From positions 5,642,001 to 5,706,000 of the forward strand of contig NZ_AP022612.1 in the NCBI RefSeq assembly GCF_010729895.1: 64,000 bases of DNA. The letters are read 5' to 3'. The notes beneath the pieces were generated by a model, which did no database searches, was not told where the DNA came from, and saw nothing but the letters and a program-made list of their open reading frames with translations. Positions 1 to 7,419 of this stretch are shown one piece after another (position 1 is the stretch's first letter; each line of letters starts with the position of its first letter). This DNA comes from Mycolicibacterium confluentis (GTDB lineage: Bacteria; Actinomycetota; Actinomycetes; Mycobacteriales; Mycobacteriaceae). Made by a program: the position numbers and the translations under genes.

Positions 1-11
1 CTGAAAGTTCG

Positions 12-488
12 ATGCCTGGCCTGGACATTGCCGAGCAGCGATCTTGGCAAAATTATCTGGATTCCGCGTTGCGTCTCACGTCGACGCTCAACCGCGGACT
101 TACGTTGTCGCACAACCTGACTCTGGTCGACGTGCGGCTGCTCGACATTCTGGACAAGGCACCCAATGGTTCAGCGCGGATGGGGGATCTCGCCGAGGCA
201 TTGATGTCGCTGCCCAGTCGGGTGACGAGGCAGATCCGCCGACTCGAGGCGCAGGGGTTGGTCGAGCGGACCGCCAGTCCGGACGACGGCCGCGGGGTGC
301 TCGCCAAGATCACCGACGAGGGCCGTGAGTTGGTCGAGAAGGCGATGGTCACCTACTCGCAGGGGGTGCGCACGCACTTCCTCGGGCAGCTGTCCCGGCC
401 GCAGATCGCGGCAATGGGCGAGAACTGCCGTCGCATCAGTTCGGCGTTGAAGGGTTCGTCCGCGCCGCGTGGGTACGGCCGACCCTGA
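12..488 (+). CDS. MarR-family transcriptional regulator
   Basis: A 158-aa winged-helix regulator of the MarR family. The central part carries the usual MarR organisation: a segment around residues 55-75 (GDLAEALMSLPSRVTRQIRRL) acting as helix-turn-helix, then the wing with the characteristic DDGR stretch (about residues 92-95) in 'SPDDGRG', and a C-terminal dimerisation helix. MarR proteins are dimeric cytoplasmic repressors that release DNA on binding small phenolic or lipophilic ligands; the ligand here cannot be inferred. The ATG at 12 lies close to the window edge, with a weak GAAAG upstream, so a slightly different start cannot be excluded. The gene is followed directly by a tRNA-Ser gene, so its target is more likely to lie upstream, outside the window. 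Confidence 0.85.
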   Translation: MPGLDIAEQRSWQNYLDSALRLTSTLNRGLTLSHNLTLVDVRLLDILDKAPNGSARMGDLAEALMSLPSRVTRQIRRLEAQGLVERTASPDDGRGVLAKITDEGRELVEKAMVTYSQGVRTHFLGQLSRPQIAAMGENCRRISSALKGSSAPRGYGRP

Positions 489-520
489 GTCCCTCGCCGG
501 GCACCGCTACGCTTGTCGGC

Positions 521-607
521 GGTGGCGTGGCAGAGCGGCCTAATGCACTCGCCTTGAAAGCGAGAGACGGCTAACACCGTCCGGGGGTTCAAATCCCTCC
601 GCCACCG
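521..607 (+). tRNA. tRNA-Ser (anticodon TGA)
   Basis: An 87-nt class II tRNA. The acceptor arm GGTGGCG (521-527) pairs with CGCCACC (600-606), followed by discriminator G607. The anticodon stem CTCGC/GCGAG encloses the loop CTTGAAA, giving anticodon TGA, which reads UCA. A long variable arm and the T-loop TTCAAAT are present. CCA is not encoded. A TAnnnT -10 box (TACGCT, 508-513) sits 7 nt upstream of the mature 5' end. The last 19 nt overlap the 3' end of the oppositely transcribed lipE-like gene. Confidence 0.97.
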
Positions 608-1848
608 CGTATGTCCCGTGTCGGGATCTCCGCGGCGATGCGGTCCAGCAGCGCCGGATAGCGCTTAGCCTCCGGGTTGGCGCCCGGTTTGCCGCTGCTG
701 ACGATGGCGACGGCCAGGTCGCGGTCGGGGTCTGCCCAGACCGCGATGTCGACCAGGCCGGTGTGGCCGAAGGCCGCCGGGGTGTTGCGCCCGAACGGGC
801 CGAAGCGTCGCGAACCCAGCATGTACCCGGTGCCCCAGCGCATCGGCTTGAGTCCGGTTGCGACGTCGGGACGAAGACGACGGGCCTGCCGGGTGGCGGC
901 CCGTAGCGTCTCCGGGCTCAGCACCCGGACGCCGTCGAGTTCGCCACCGCGACGCAGCATTTCGGCGAAGCGGGACAGCTCCACCGCGTTGGACACGGTG
1001 CTCGACGACGGCACCACACTGGTCAGGAAGGCCGGGGTGTTGGTGAATGGGATGATCTCGTGCATCGTCCCGCCGACCGCCAGGCGGAATGCCCGGGCGA
1101 TGGCCGGGGGCAGGGCCTTGCCGGTTGGGTGGCTGGGCGCCACCAGGGGAACATCGGCCTCGGCGACGCCGAAGTTGGTCCAGCGGAAGCCCAGTGGGTC
1201 GAGGATCTCGTCCGCCAGGATGTCACGTATGCTGCGACCCGTTGCCGCGGAGACGATTTCGCGGATCAGCGGTCCCCAGGTCAGACCGTGGTAGATGTGC
1301 ACCAGTCCGGGACGGTAGATCGGCCTGAGGTTGCCCAGCATCTCCCGCGCGTAGTCGCTGTCATTCATCCGGCTCAGATCCGGCCGCGGTCCCGTGGCCA
1401 GAGGCACCCCGGCGCTGTGGGTCACCACGTGCCGAATGGTGGTGCGGTCCTTGCCGTGGCTGGTGTAGGTCGGCAGGTAATCGCACACACGGTCGTCGAG
1501 CGAGAACGCGCCGCGCTCCACCAGCATGTGGACCACGGTCGTGGCGGTGGCCTTGGCGGCCGAGTACACGCAGAACGGGGTCTCGGTGGTCACCGGAATC
1601 TTCTCGGCGTCCGGCGGATCCTCCGGTGCGTTGCCCCAGCCGTGACCGATCGCGCGGTTGAGGATCACTTTCCCCTTGTGCCGCAGGCAGACCTGGATCG
1701 CCGGATGCATTCCGGCGCTGTACCACCAACGCGTCGCCTGCCAGATCCGCTCCACCGCCGCCGGGTCGATTCCTGAATGGTCCTCTGCCCCAATGTCTGT
1801 CACTGAGTCCAGGTCGTCGGGAAGCCGGATCCTGCCGTCGGTGGTCAT
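589..1848 (-). CDS. lipE: LipE-like serine hydrolase (beta-lactamase/esterase family)
   Basis: A 419-aa class-C beta-lactamase-fold serine hydrolase, the family of mycobacterial esterases such as LipE and LpqK. The nucleophile motif SxxK is seen as SAAK at residues 96-99, and the third-box HTG is in 'FGHTGLVDIAVW' near residue 360. The likely activity is ester hydrolysis of short-chain or lipid substrates. No signal peptide is visible, so a cytoplasmic location is likely. The symbol rests on family plus neighbourhood, since lipE lies beside echA21 and hisC2 in M. tuberculosis. The start overlaps the nitrobindin gene stop by 4 bp, indicating a two-gene operon. The stop falls inside the tRNA-Ser gene on the other strand, so the last six codons (GGGGI) are complementary to tRNA sequence. 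Confidence 0.8.
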   Translation of the reverse strand: MTTDGRIRLPDDLDSVTDIGAEDHSGIDPAAVERIWQATRWWYSAGMHPAIQVCLRHKGKVILNRAIGHGWGNAPEDPPDAEKIPVTTETPFCVYSAAKATATTVVHMLVERGAFSLDDRVCDYLPTYTSHGKDRTTIRHVVTHSAGVPLATGPRPDLSRMNDSDYAREMLGNLRPIYRPGLVHIYHGLTWGPLIREIVSAATGRSIRDILADEILDPLGFRWTNFGVAEADVPLVAPSHPTGKALPPAIARAFRLAVGGTMHEIIPFTNTPAFLTSVVPSSSTVSNAVELSRFAEMLRRGGELDGVRVLSPETLRAATRQARRLRPDVATGLKPMRWGTGYMLGSRRFGPFGRNTPAAFGHTGLVDIAVWADPDRDLAVAIVSSGKPGANPEAKRYPALLDRIAAEIPTRDIRGGGGI

Positions 1849-2327
1849 GCGTCCTTCCGGCGCAAGGTCGCGGAGAGGTGATGCTGCAGGGGCTGACCCA
1901 CCGCGCCCATGCCGACCGTGTAGGTCAGCTCGTCACCCGTGACCCGGATCGAACGCGTCAGTGCGGTCACGTCTTTCGCGGTGGACGTCAGCCCGATGGT
2001 GGTGGCCGTCAGCTCCAGCAGGATCGACGAGCCGTCGTCGGTGAGCGTCCCCTCCTGGATCTCGGTGATGCCGGTGGGGTGGGCCAGCACCAGTTCGGCG
2101 CGGCCGGGGGCGGGTGCGCGCAGGTAACCGGTCTCGGCGTGCATCGGTTGGCCGGCCTCGGATCGGGTGCGCTGGGAGTAGCTCAGGAACGGCTTGCCGA
2201 CGTGGCCGAACGTCACCTCTTCGAGGTAGGTGAAGGCGTCGATGGTCGGGTACTCGCCCGACCCTGATCCCGTCCAGGTGCCCAGCAGCGGCGCGAGCAC
2301 CGTGATCTGGGGATGCAGTTCGGCCAC
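1845..2327 (-). CDS. Nitrobindin-family heme-binding protein (FABP-like, DUF1794)
   Basis: A 160-aa protein matching the nitrobindin/THAP4-like beta-barrel family, represented in M. tuberculosis by Rv2717c. Diagnostic segments are LGTWTGSGSGEYPTI near residues 14-30 and EEVTFGHVGKPFLSY near residues 36-51. Family members bind ferric heme and have been linked to peroxynitrite isomerisation and nitric-oxide chemistry. The protein appears cytoplasmic, without a signal peptide. The GTG start is assumed because it begins right before the conserved domain. Its stop overlaps the lipE-like ATG by 4 bp, implying translational coupling. Whether heme binding is retained depends on a C-terminal histidine, probably the one in 'LQHHLSATL'. 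Confidence 0.85.
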   Translation of the reverse strand: MAELHPQITVLAPLLGTWTGSGSGEYPTIDAFTYLEEVTFGHVGKPFLSYSQRTRSEAGQPMHAETGYLRAPAPGRAELVLAHPTGITEIQEGTLTDDGSSILLELTATTIGLTSTAKDVTALTRSIRVTGDELTYTVGMGAVGQPLQHHLSATLRRKDA

Positions 2328-2363
2328 GTCGTCAGCCTACGTGCCGGTCATGGGCGCACCCGA

Positions 2364-2441
2364 GCGGCGAGGATGTGGACCTGGGTCTCGCCGGCGGCCT
2401 GGGCGGCGAGGATGTGGACCTGGGTCTCGCCGGCGGCCTGG
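2364..2441. repeat. 39-bp perfect tandem direct repeat
   Basis: Two adjacent identical 39-bp units (2364-2402 and 2403-2441), each beginning GCGGCGAGGATGTGGACC and ending CGGCGGCCTGG, lie in the 240-bp intergenic region between the nitrobindin gene and the echA21-like gene. No protein is supported across it. A short related inverted fragment (CGCCGGCGAGAC) follows near 2467-2478. The exact identity suggests a recent duplication. Confidence 0.9.
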
Positions 2442-2567
2442 GCACCGGCCATCTGGGCACAGCGCGCCGGCGAGACGTAAACCTCTGCGCCGCGACCCGG
2501 CGTGTCTGCGCAACCCTTTAAGTGTCGAGCCCGGGATGCCCGCGATGCCCGCGTGGGGCCTCGCCCG

Positions 2568-3392
2568 TCACTCGCCCTTGAACTGCGGCGGTCGCTTCTC
2601 GAACATCGCGGTGACGCCCTCGGAGAGATCCTTCGACGGCAGGAAGGCCGAGTTCCACGCGGCGACGTAGCGCAGGCTGGCCGAAACCTGGGCGGTGCGC
2701 TGCTCGTCGAGCACATCCTTGATGCCCTGCACGGTCAACGGCGGGTTGGCGGCGATCTCGGCGGCCGTCGCGTGGGCGGCGGCCAGGCAGGCCTCGGCGT
2801 CGTCGAACACGTCGTTGACCAGGCCGATCTTCTCGGCGCGCGCGGCGTCGATGTCCTTGCCGGTCAGCGCCAATTCCCGCAGGTGGCCGTCGGTGAGGAT
2901 CAGCGGCAGGCGCGCAAGGCTGCCGACGTCGGCCACGATCGCGAGCTTGACCTCACGCACCGAGAACTTCGCGTCGGCGCTGGCGTAGCGGATGTCCACG
3001 GCGCTGATCAGGTCGACACCGCCGCCGATGCACCAACCGTGGACGGCGGCGATCACCGGGGTCCGGCAGTCGGCGACGGCGGTGATGGACTGCTGCATGC
3101 CCTTGAGGTGCCGGTGGAAGTCGGCGCGCGGGCGGGCCATCGCACCTTCGGCCATCATCGGTCCCAGGACATTGCCCGAGGCGGCCAGATCCAGGCCGTA
3201 GCTGAAGTTCTTCCCCGAACCCGTGAGCACGATGGCGCGCACGTCGGGGTCGGCGTCCAGGGCCTCGAAAGCCACCGGCAGTTCCGCCCAGAACGCGGGC
3301 CCCATGGCGTTGCCCTTGCCCGGACCAAGCAGGGTCACCTGCGCGATGTGGTCCTTGATCTCCACCGAGAGCGCTTCGTAGCTGTCAGCCAT
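2568..3392 (-). CDS. echA21: Enoyl-CoA hydratase/isomerase family protein (EchA21-like)
   Basis: A 274-aa crotonase-fold enzyme. The oxyanion-hole regions are visible as GSGKNFSYGLDLAA (about residues 58-71) and HGWCIGGGVDLISAVD (about residues 118-133). The conserved region after the active site (FSVREVKLAIVADVG) carries the acidic positions of hydratases and dienoyl-CoA isomerases. It likely acts on unsaturated acyl-CoA thioesters in beta-oxidation or sterol-ring catabolism; the exact substrate is unknown. The name follows synteny with hisC2 and lipE. The gene is 21 bp downstream of a small lipoprotein gene that is coupled to hisC2, so the three probably form one minus-strand transcript. 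Confidence 0.82.
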   Translation of the reverse strand: MADSYEALSVEIKDHIAQVTLLGPGKGNAMGPAFWAELPVAFEALDADPDVRAIVLTGSGKNFSYGLDLAASGNVLGPMMAEGAMARPRADFHRHLKGMQQSITAVADCRTPVIAAVHGWCIGGGVDLISAVDIRYASADAKFSVREVKLAIVADVGSLARLPLILTDGHLRELALTGKDIDAARAEKIGLVNDVFDDAEACLAAAHATAAEIAANPPLTVQGIKDVLDEQRTAQVSASLRYVAAWNSAFLPSKDLSEGVTAMFEKRPPQFKGE

Positions 3393-3413
3393 GACATCGA
3401 GGCTAGTGCGTGG

Positions 3414-3710
3414 TCAGGGACGCAGCTTTATTAGGAGGTCCTTCACCGCGGTGTCCGGTGCGCGCTGGCACAGCACAGTCACGAGCGCGGACAGGATCAC
3501 CGGTTGGCTGACCGAAGAACTGTCCGAGCCCAGCACCTCTTTGGTGAACTTGAGCCGGTCGCGGTCGGACAGCGCGGTGAAGTCCGCGCAGGACATGTCG
3601 GGCGACATCGGCTCGGTGGTCATCGCCACCTGGCCGGGGGTGGTCTGGGCGCAGCCCGACAGCACGGCTGCTGCACTGAGCGCGAGGGCGGCGAGCCGGA
3701 TGCGGGTCAC
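3414..3710 (-). CDS. Small predicted lipoprotein downstream of hisC2
   Basis: A 98-aa exported protein that starts with GTG at 3710, overlapping the hisC2 stop as GTGA. The N-terminus VTRIRLAALALSAAAVLSGC is a lipoprotein signal peptide with lipobox LSGC, so Cys20 would be lipidated and anchored outside the membrane. The mature part is short, with two cysteines ('MSCADF' and 'VLCQRA') that may form a disulfide. The sequence has no recognised domain. The translated frame runs open far upstream inside hisC2, but only this internal GTG gives a plausible signal peptide. It sits between hisC2 and the echA21-like gene in an apparent operon. Function unknown. Confidence 0.82.
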   Translation of the reverse strand: MTRIRLAALALSAAAVLSGCAQTTPGQVAMTTEPMSPDMSCADFTALSDRDRLKFTKEVLGSDSSSVSQPVILSALVTVLCQRAPDTAVKDLLIKLRP

Positions 3711-4765
3711 GTGTTCTTGATCCAATCTGTCGCGAATGCCAGGAAGGCATCGTTCTCGTGCGGTGCCCCCACGGTCACCCGGACGCCGTCGGTGCCGTAC
3801 GGGCGCACGAGGATGAGCGCGCCTGCCGCCTGCTCGACGAAGTCGTCGGTGTGCTCCGGGCCCAGCGGCAGCCACACGAAGTTGGACTGCGACTCGGGCA
3901 GCTCGTAGCCCAGTTCCCGGAGCGCGGCGCTGACCCGGGTCCGCTCGAGCACCAGGGCGTCCGTGCGGGCCATCAGTTCGTCGGAGGCCTCCAGCGACGC
4001 GATGGCCGCGGCCTGGGCCAGGCTGCTGGCCGTGAACGGCACGTAGACCTTGCCGAGGGCCGTGATGATCTCCGGGTCGCCGACGGCGTAACCCACCCGG
4101 GCACCGGCCAGACCGTAGGCCTTCGAGAACGTGCGCAGCACAATCACGTTCGGGTGGCTGCGGACCAGGCCGAGGCTGTCGGGCAACAGACCGTCGCGGA
4201 TGTACTCCACGTAGGCCTCGTCGATGACCACCAGCACGTCGTCGGGCACGGCATCGACGAATCGGGCCAGGTCGTCCGGCGGCACCACCGTCGACGTCGG
4301 GTTGTTCGGGTTGCAGACGAAGATCAGCCGGGTGCGGTCGGTGACCGCGGCCAGCATCGCGTCCAGATCGTGCGTGTGATTTTTCAGTGGCACTGGGACG
4401 GGTGTGGCGCCGGCCACCCGCACCTGCAGCGGGTAGACCTCGAAGGCGCGCCAGCCGAACATCACCTCGTCGCCCACGCCGGCTGTGATCTGAATGAGCT
4501 GCTGGCACAGGCTCACAGAGCCGCAGCCTGCGGCGATGTGCTCGGGCGCGAACCCGACGTGCTTGGCCAGATGCTGCCGCAGCTCGATGTACCCGTTGTC
4601 GGGGTAGCGGTTCAGCAGATCGGTCGCGTCCTCGATGGCCTTCCGCACGCTCGGAAGGGGTCCGTCGACGGTCTCGTTACTGGCCAGCTTGATGGCGCCG
4701 GGGACCGTCTTGCCTGGTGTGTACGCCGGAAGGTCCTGCATCAATGGGCGTAGGCGGGCGGTCAT
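3707..4765 (-). CDS. hisC2: Histidinol-phosphate/aromatic aminotransferase HisC2 (Pat)
   Basis: A 352-aa PLP-dependent aminotransferase of fold type I, HisC/phenylalanine aminotransferase group. The cofactor lysine is K215 in RTFSKAYGLAG. The CNPNNPT motif is at 151-157, the pyridine-contacting aspartate is D182 in IDEAY, and a phosphate-binding arginine lies in ARVGY. It would transfer amino groups between aromatic amino acids or histidinol phosphate and 2-oxoglutarate. A second HisC in the his operon is expected elsewhere, so this copy is probably the Pat-type aromatic enzyme. Its stop overlaps the lipoprotein gene by 4 bp. Length matches Rv3772 as recalled. Confidence 0.9.
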   Translation of the reverse strand: MTARLRPLMQDLPAYTPGKTVPGAIKLASNETVDGPLPSVRKAIEDATDLLNRYPDNGYIELRQHLAKHVGFAPEHIAAGCGSVSLCQQLIQITAGVGDEVMFGWRAFEVYPLQVRVAGATPVPVPLKNHTHDLDAMLAAVTDRTRLIFVCNPNNPTSTVVPPDDLARFVDAVPDDVLVVIDEAYVEYIRDGLLPDSLGLVRSHPNVIVLRTFSKAYGLAGARVGYAVGDPEIITALGKVYVPFTASSLAQAAAIASLEASDELMARTDALVLERTRVSAALRELGYELPESQSNFVWLPLGPEHTDDFVEQAAGALILVRPYGTDGVRVTVGAPHENDAFLAFATDWIKNT

Positions 4766-4863
4766 TTGGTCAGCATATGTGAGTGCATGTACGCTTTGCC
4801 CTCGGCGGTTCCGGTACCGGCTCGGCTGGCAGAGCGGGGTCCGGTAACCTCTACGAAGTTCAA

Positions 4864-4952
4864 GGAGGCGTGCCAGAGCGGCCGAATGGGACTCACTGCT
4901 AATGAGTTGTCCCCCTTAAAGGGGACCGGAGGTTCAAATCCTCTCGCCTCCG
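4864..4952 (+). tRNA. tRNA-Ser (anticodon GCT)
   Basis: An 89-nt class II tRNA. The acceptor GGAGGCG (4864-4870) pairs with CGCCTCC (4945-4951), with discriminator G4952. The anticodon stem ACTCA/TGAGT holds loop CTGCTAA, giving anticodon GCT for AGC/AGU. The extended variable arm (CCCCCTTAAAGGGG) is clear. CCA is not encoded. A TAnnnT -10-like box (TAACCT) begins 18 nt upstream. It is followed 20 bp later by tRNA-Arg, so the two may be co-transcribed. Confidence 0.97.
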
Positions 4953-4972
4953 CCATATAACTGAATATCCAA

Positions 4973-5045
4973 GCGCCCGTAGCTCAACGGATAGAGCATC
5001 TGACTACGGATCAGAAGGTTAGGGGTTCGAATCCCTTCGGGCGCA
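4973..5045 (+). tRNA. tRNA-Arg (anticodon ACG)
   Basis: A 73-nt tRNA. The acceptor GCGCCCG (4973-4979) pairs with CGGGCGC (5038-5044), with discriminator A5045. The anticodon stem TCTGA/TCAGA encloses CTACGGA, giving anticodon ACG. A34 of this tRNA is the classical substrate of TadA (A-to-I editing), and a tadA gene lies in this window at 33348. CCA is not encoded. Confidence 0.97.
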
Positions 5046-5054
5046 CTCTTTGTC

Positions 5055-5477
5055 TCAGGTGATGCTGACCACCGCGCGGTCCGCGACGGGTGCGTCCAGA
5101 TTCACCGTCAACTCTCCGAACACGGCGATCTCGATGCATGCCCTGCCGACGGCCTGGGCCCGGGTCCCTGAGCGCAATTTCACCGCCACGATGTCGGCGG
5201 TCTCCTGCACCTCGGCGTGGACGCCGTAGCACTCGGGCGTGCCAGTGGTGAAGTGCACGCTGATCGACGCATCGTCCGCCTGTCGACTCCACGACTCGAT
5301 CGCCTGAGGCCGCACGTCGACGATCGTCGGGTCGTCGATGAACGCCTGCAGGTCCCCGGGCGCGGGTCGCTCGGAGATCTGGGTGACGGTCGGCGTCGGG
5401 TCCGCCGAGGCGACCGGAACGGGCAGGACTAGCGCGCAGGCCGCCAATGAGGCGCCCGCGAGGGACCGATGGCTCAT
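5055..5477 (-). CDS. Small secreted protein, function unknown
   Basis: A 140-aa protein with an N-terminal signal peptide: the hydrophobic stretch LAACALVLPVPVASA ends in an Ala-x-Ala-type cleavage site before residue 26 (ADPTPTV). The mature part of about 115 residues has two cysteines ('PECYGV' and 'RACIEI'), consistent with one disulfide, and is predicted beta-rich. No catalytic motif or known family is recognised. The gene stands alone, downstream of and convergent with the tRNA-Arg gene, with its stop 9 bp from the tRNA end. Confidence 0.75.
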   Translation of the reverse strand: MSHRSLAGASLAACALVLPVPVASADPTPTVTQISERPAPGDLQAFIDDPTIVDVRPQAIESWSRQADDASISVHFTTGTPECYGVHAEVQETADIVAVKLRSGTRAQAVGRACIEIAVFGELTVNLDAPVADRAVVSIT

Positions 5478-5516
5478 GGCCCCACAGTAGGCAGTTGTGT
5501 CACCGCCGGAGGCGAG

Positions 5517-6158
5517 CTACGCAGACCTGACGCCCACGGTGATCCGGTCGGTGAACATCCGGGTCCACAGCGGACGGCGGACCCGGTGCTGGTCGGCGAC
5601 CTCGAATCCGGCGTCGGTGAACAGCGCCCGCATCTCGTCGGGCGCGGGATTGTGTGCCAGCGATCTGCTGCTGTCGATGAACCGCGACAGCAGCGGCGGC
5701 TGATGCGGTGCGAGAGTCGCGACCGCGGCGATGCCGCCGGGTTCAAGCACCCGACGGAATTCGCGCAGCGCCGCTGCCTGGTCAAAGAAGTGGAAGGCCG
5801 ACGTCGTGACCACGGCATCCAACGCGCCGTCGTCGAACGGCAGCTTCTCGGCCGGTGCACGCAGCCACTGCACGTCTCCGGACCGGGCCATGGCCTGTCG
5901 GAGCATGCCGTCGGACATGTCGACGCCGTACACCTGCTCGGTCTTCAGCTCGCGCTGAATCCGGTCGGCGAGAATGCCTGTACCGCACGCGACATCGACG
6001 ATGCGGCGGCATTTGTGATCGCGCAGCAGCGTGATCACCTCGTCCTGGGGCGGACGGTACGCCCACCGCTGCAGCGCCGAGAAGTCGTAGGCCGGCGCGG
6101 CCAGGCTCCAGAAGCGGGTGACGGCCTCGTTGAGGGTGCGTCGCGGCACGGACGTCAT
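5517..6158 (-). CDS. Class I SAM-dependent methyltransferase (Methyltransf_11 type)
   Basis: A 213-aa Rossmann-fold methyltransferase. Motif I is VDVACGTG around residues 54-61, an acidic residue at the end of strand 2 occurs in YGVDMSDGML, and a motif IV-like segment is DAVVTTSAFHFFD. The sequence resembles UbiE/menaquinone-type and small-molecule methyltransferases, but the acceptor cannot be named. It is monocistronic by spacing: 39 bp to the secreted protein gene downstream and 94 bp to the next gene upstream. The upstream gap holds a dispersed inverted repeat (6183-6227). Confidence 0.85.
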   Translation of the reverse strand: MTSVPRRTLNEAVTRFWSLAAPAYDFSALQRWAYRPPQDEVITLLRDHKCRRIVDVACGTGILADRIQRELKTEQVYGVDMSDGMLRQAMARSGDVQWLRAPAEKLPFDDGALDAVVTTSAFHFFDQAAALREFRRVLEPGGIAAVATLAPHQPPLLSRFIDSSRSLAHNPAPDEMRALFTDAGFEVADQHRVRRPLWTRMFTDRITVGVRSA

Positions 6159-6182
6159 GCCACCGACCGTACGCCGAGACGT

Positions 6183-6238
6183 TGAGACCGCCCTGGCGGC
6201 GGGAAATGCGCCGTCAGGGCGGTCTCAGTGCGGTCTCA
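6183..6238. repeat. Dispersed intergenic inverted repeat, copy 1
   Basis: A hairpin of 19-nt arms (6183-6201 and 6209-6227) with one non-Watson-Crick position and a 7-nt loop (GGAAATG), followed by an extra GCGGTCTCA (6230-6238). The arm begins TGAGACCGCCCTG. The same GTTGAGACCGC...GGCGGGAAAT core recurs at 10604-10663, and a half-site (AGTGCGGTCTCA) at 31157. It could double as a bidirectional terminator for the two flanking minus-strand genes. Confidence 0.75.
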
Positions 6239-6252
6239 AAGGGACAGGAACG

Positions 6253-6612
6253 TCAGCCGCTCACGTTCAACGGCAGTGAGACGAATCCGTGATCGCTGCT
6301 CGCCGAAATCAGGTAGCGGCCATCAAGGGGCAAGGGCATTTGCATGGGAAAGAAGACGAAGCCCACTTCGCCGCCCAGGCTGGAGGCGGGGACTTCGAGT
6401 CGGGCTTCGTCGGAGTTGCCGGACGGGTCGACGATCTTGACCGTGATCTTCGGGTCCTGATCGTTGGCTTCGGGTTGGATCAACACGACGAGGGTGGCGA
6501 GCGCTGCGCGCTCCGGCCCGACCTTGCAGGCGCTGACCACGCCGCCCTCAATGTTGAGCTTGTTGTCCACGACGGACGCGGACTCGGCAAGCAGTGCACC
6601 AGTGACTATCAC
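6253..6612 (-). CDS. Conserved hypothetical protein, 119 aa
   Basis: A 119-aa soluble protein beginning MIVTGALLAESASVVDNKLN. It appears all-beta, with alternating hydrophobic stretches and a central segment (IQPEANDQDPKITVKIVDP) like an Ig- or C2-type sandwich, and has no signal peptide or membrane span. Proteins with this style of opening are common hypotheticals in actinobacteria, but no biochemical role is known to me. It stands alone, with a non-coding region of about 800 bp upstream. Confidence 0.7.
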   Translation of the reverse strand: MIVTGALLAESASVVDNKLNIEGGVVSACKVGPERAALATLVVLIQPEANDQDPKITVKIVDPSGNSDEARLEVPASSLGGEVGFVFFPMQMPLPLDGRYLISASSDHGFVSLPLNVSG

Positions 6613-7419
6613 CGGCTCAACCTACACACGGAGCGCGGGTGTGAGGCGAAAGTTCTTGTTCATGCCCGCGATATCGGGCGATTCCCGGCTGACGAGGCAT
6701 TGGCTTGCGTGATTCGTGGGTGGAATGCGTGCGACTGCGCCATTCGATTCCGCTTTTCAGCACTGCGCCGGGAAGAGCCGGCCCAGTTTCTCCACCCCAG
6801 TTCTCTTGCCGGCCCTGCCGCGACGAGATTGTTCGCGACGCTTACGAACAGCGTTTCGAACTGCGGCTGCCGCGCAATCTCCGGGCTGTCATGAGGCGCA
6901 GAGGGGCGAGTCTGAGAACGGCGTTTCCAGCCCACTCCCAGGTTGTGATCAGGAATCGATCAACTATCTTGCAGAAAAAGTTTGGCCGGTGGCGCGCCGT
7001 TGAGAATTTGCCCGCACCACCCCGGCGTGTTGAACACGTGACCAAGTTCGAGTTTGCTGTACCTGCACGATGCGGTGCAGTTGGCATCGGGGAGGCGCCC
7101 GGCAACCGGCGGCTGATCCACGCGGTGACAAGCGAATCCTCAGAATTTACAACATAATTGGAGATCGCTCCAGCGTGGCGTGGCGATAAGGCTGTATACG
7201 TTGCTCATCGTTGCAAACGTAATTATTTAGTTGTGCGAGGTTAACGATAGCCCAGCCATTGCGACTATAAGGGGACTTATTGTCGCATGGGAAAATTTCA
7301 CGAGCGGCGCCCCCGATCTGCGTGATACAAACTGCGCACGTTCTTAGCTGAGCTGCGGGCCAACCTGCAGCTTTGAACTGAGGACTGACTGGAATACCAA
7401 GGGATCGGGGATCTTTCAC
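6613..7419. other. 807-bp intergenic region without a supported gene
   Basis: No ORF here has mycobacterial coding character; frames on both strands are short and without recognisable domains. The second half (about 7140-7340) is clearly more AT-rich than the surroundings, with runs such as GTAATTATTTAG. It probably holds the promoter and long leader of the PGRS-like gene that starts at 7420. A GGGGATC ribosome-binding-like sequence precedes that ATG. No tRNA, IS end or known riboswitch was recognised. Confidence 0.6.

Noticed and set aside
6705..7157. Plus-strand 150-aa frame in the same gap
   Set aside because: Arg-rich, low-complexity translation with no conserved motif, and a second overlapping frame of equal length; looks like random open sequence in high-GC DNA.
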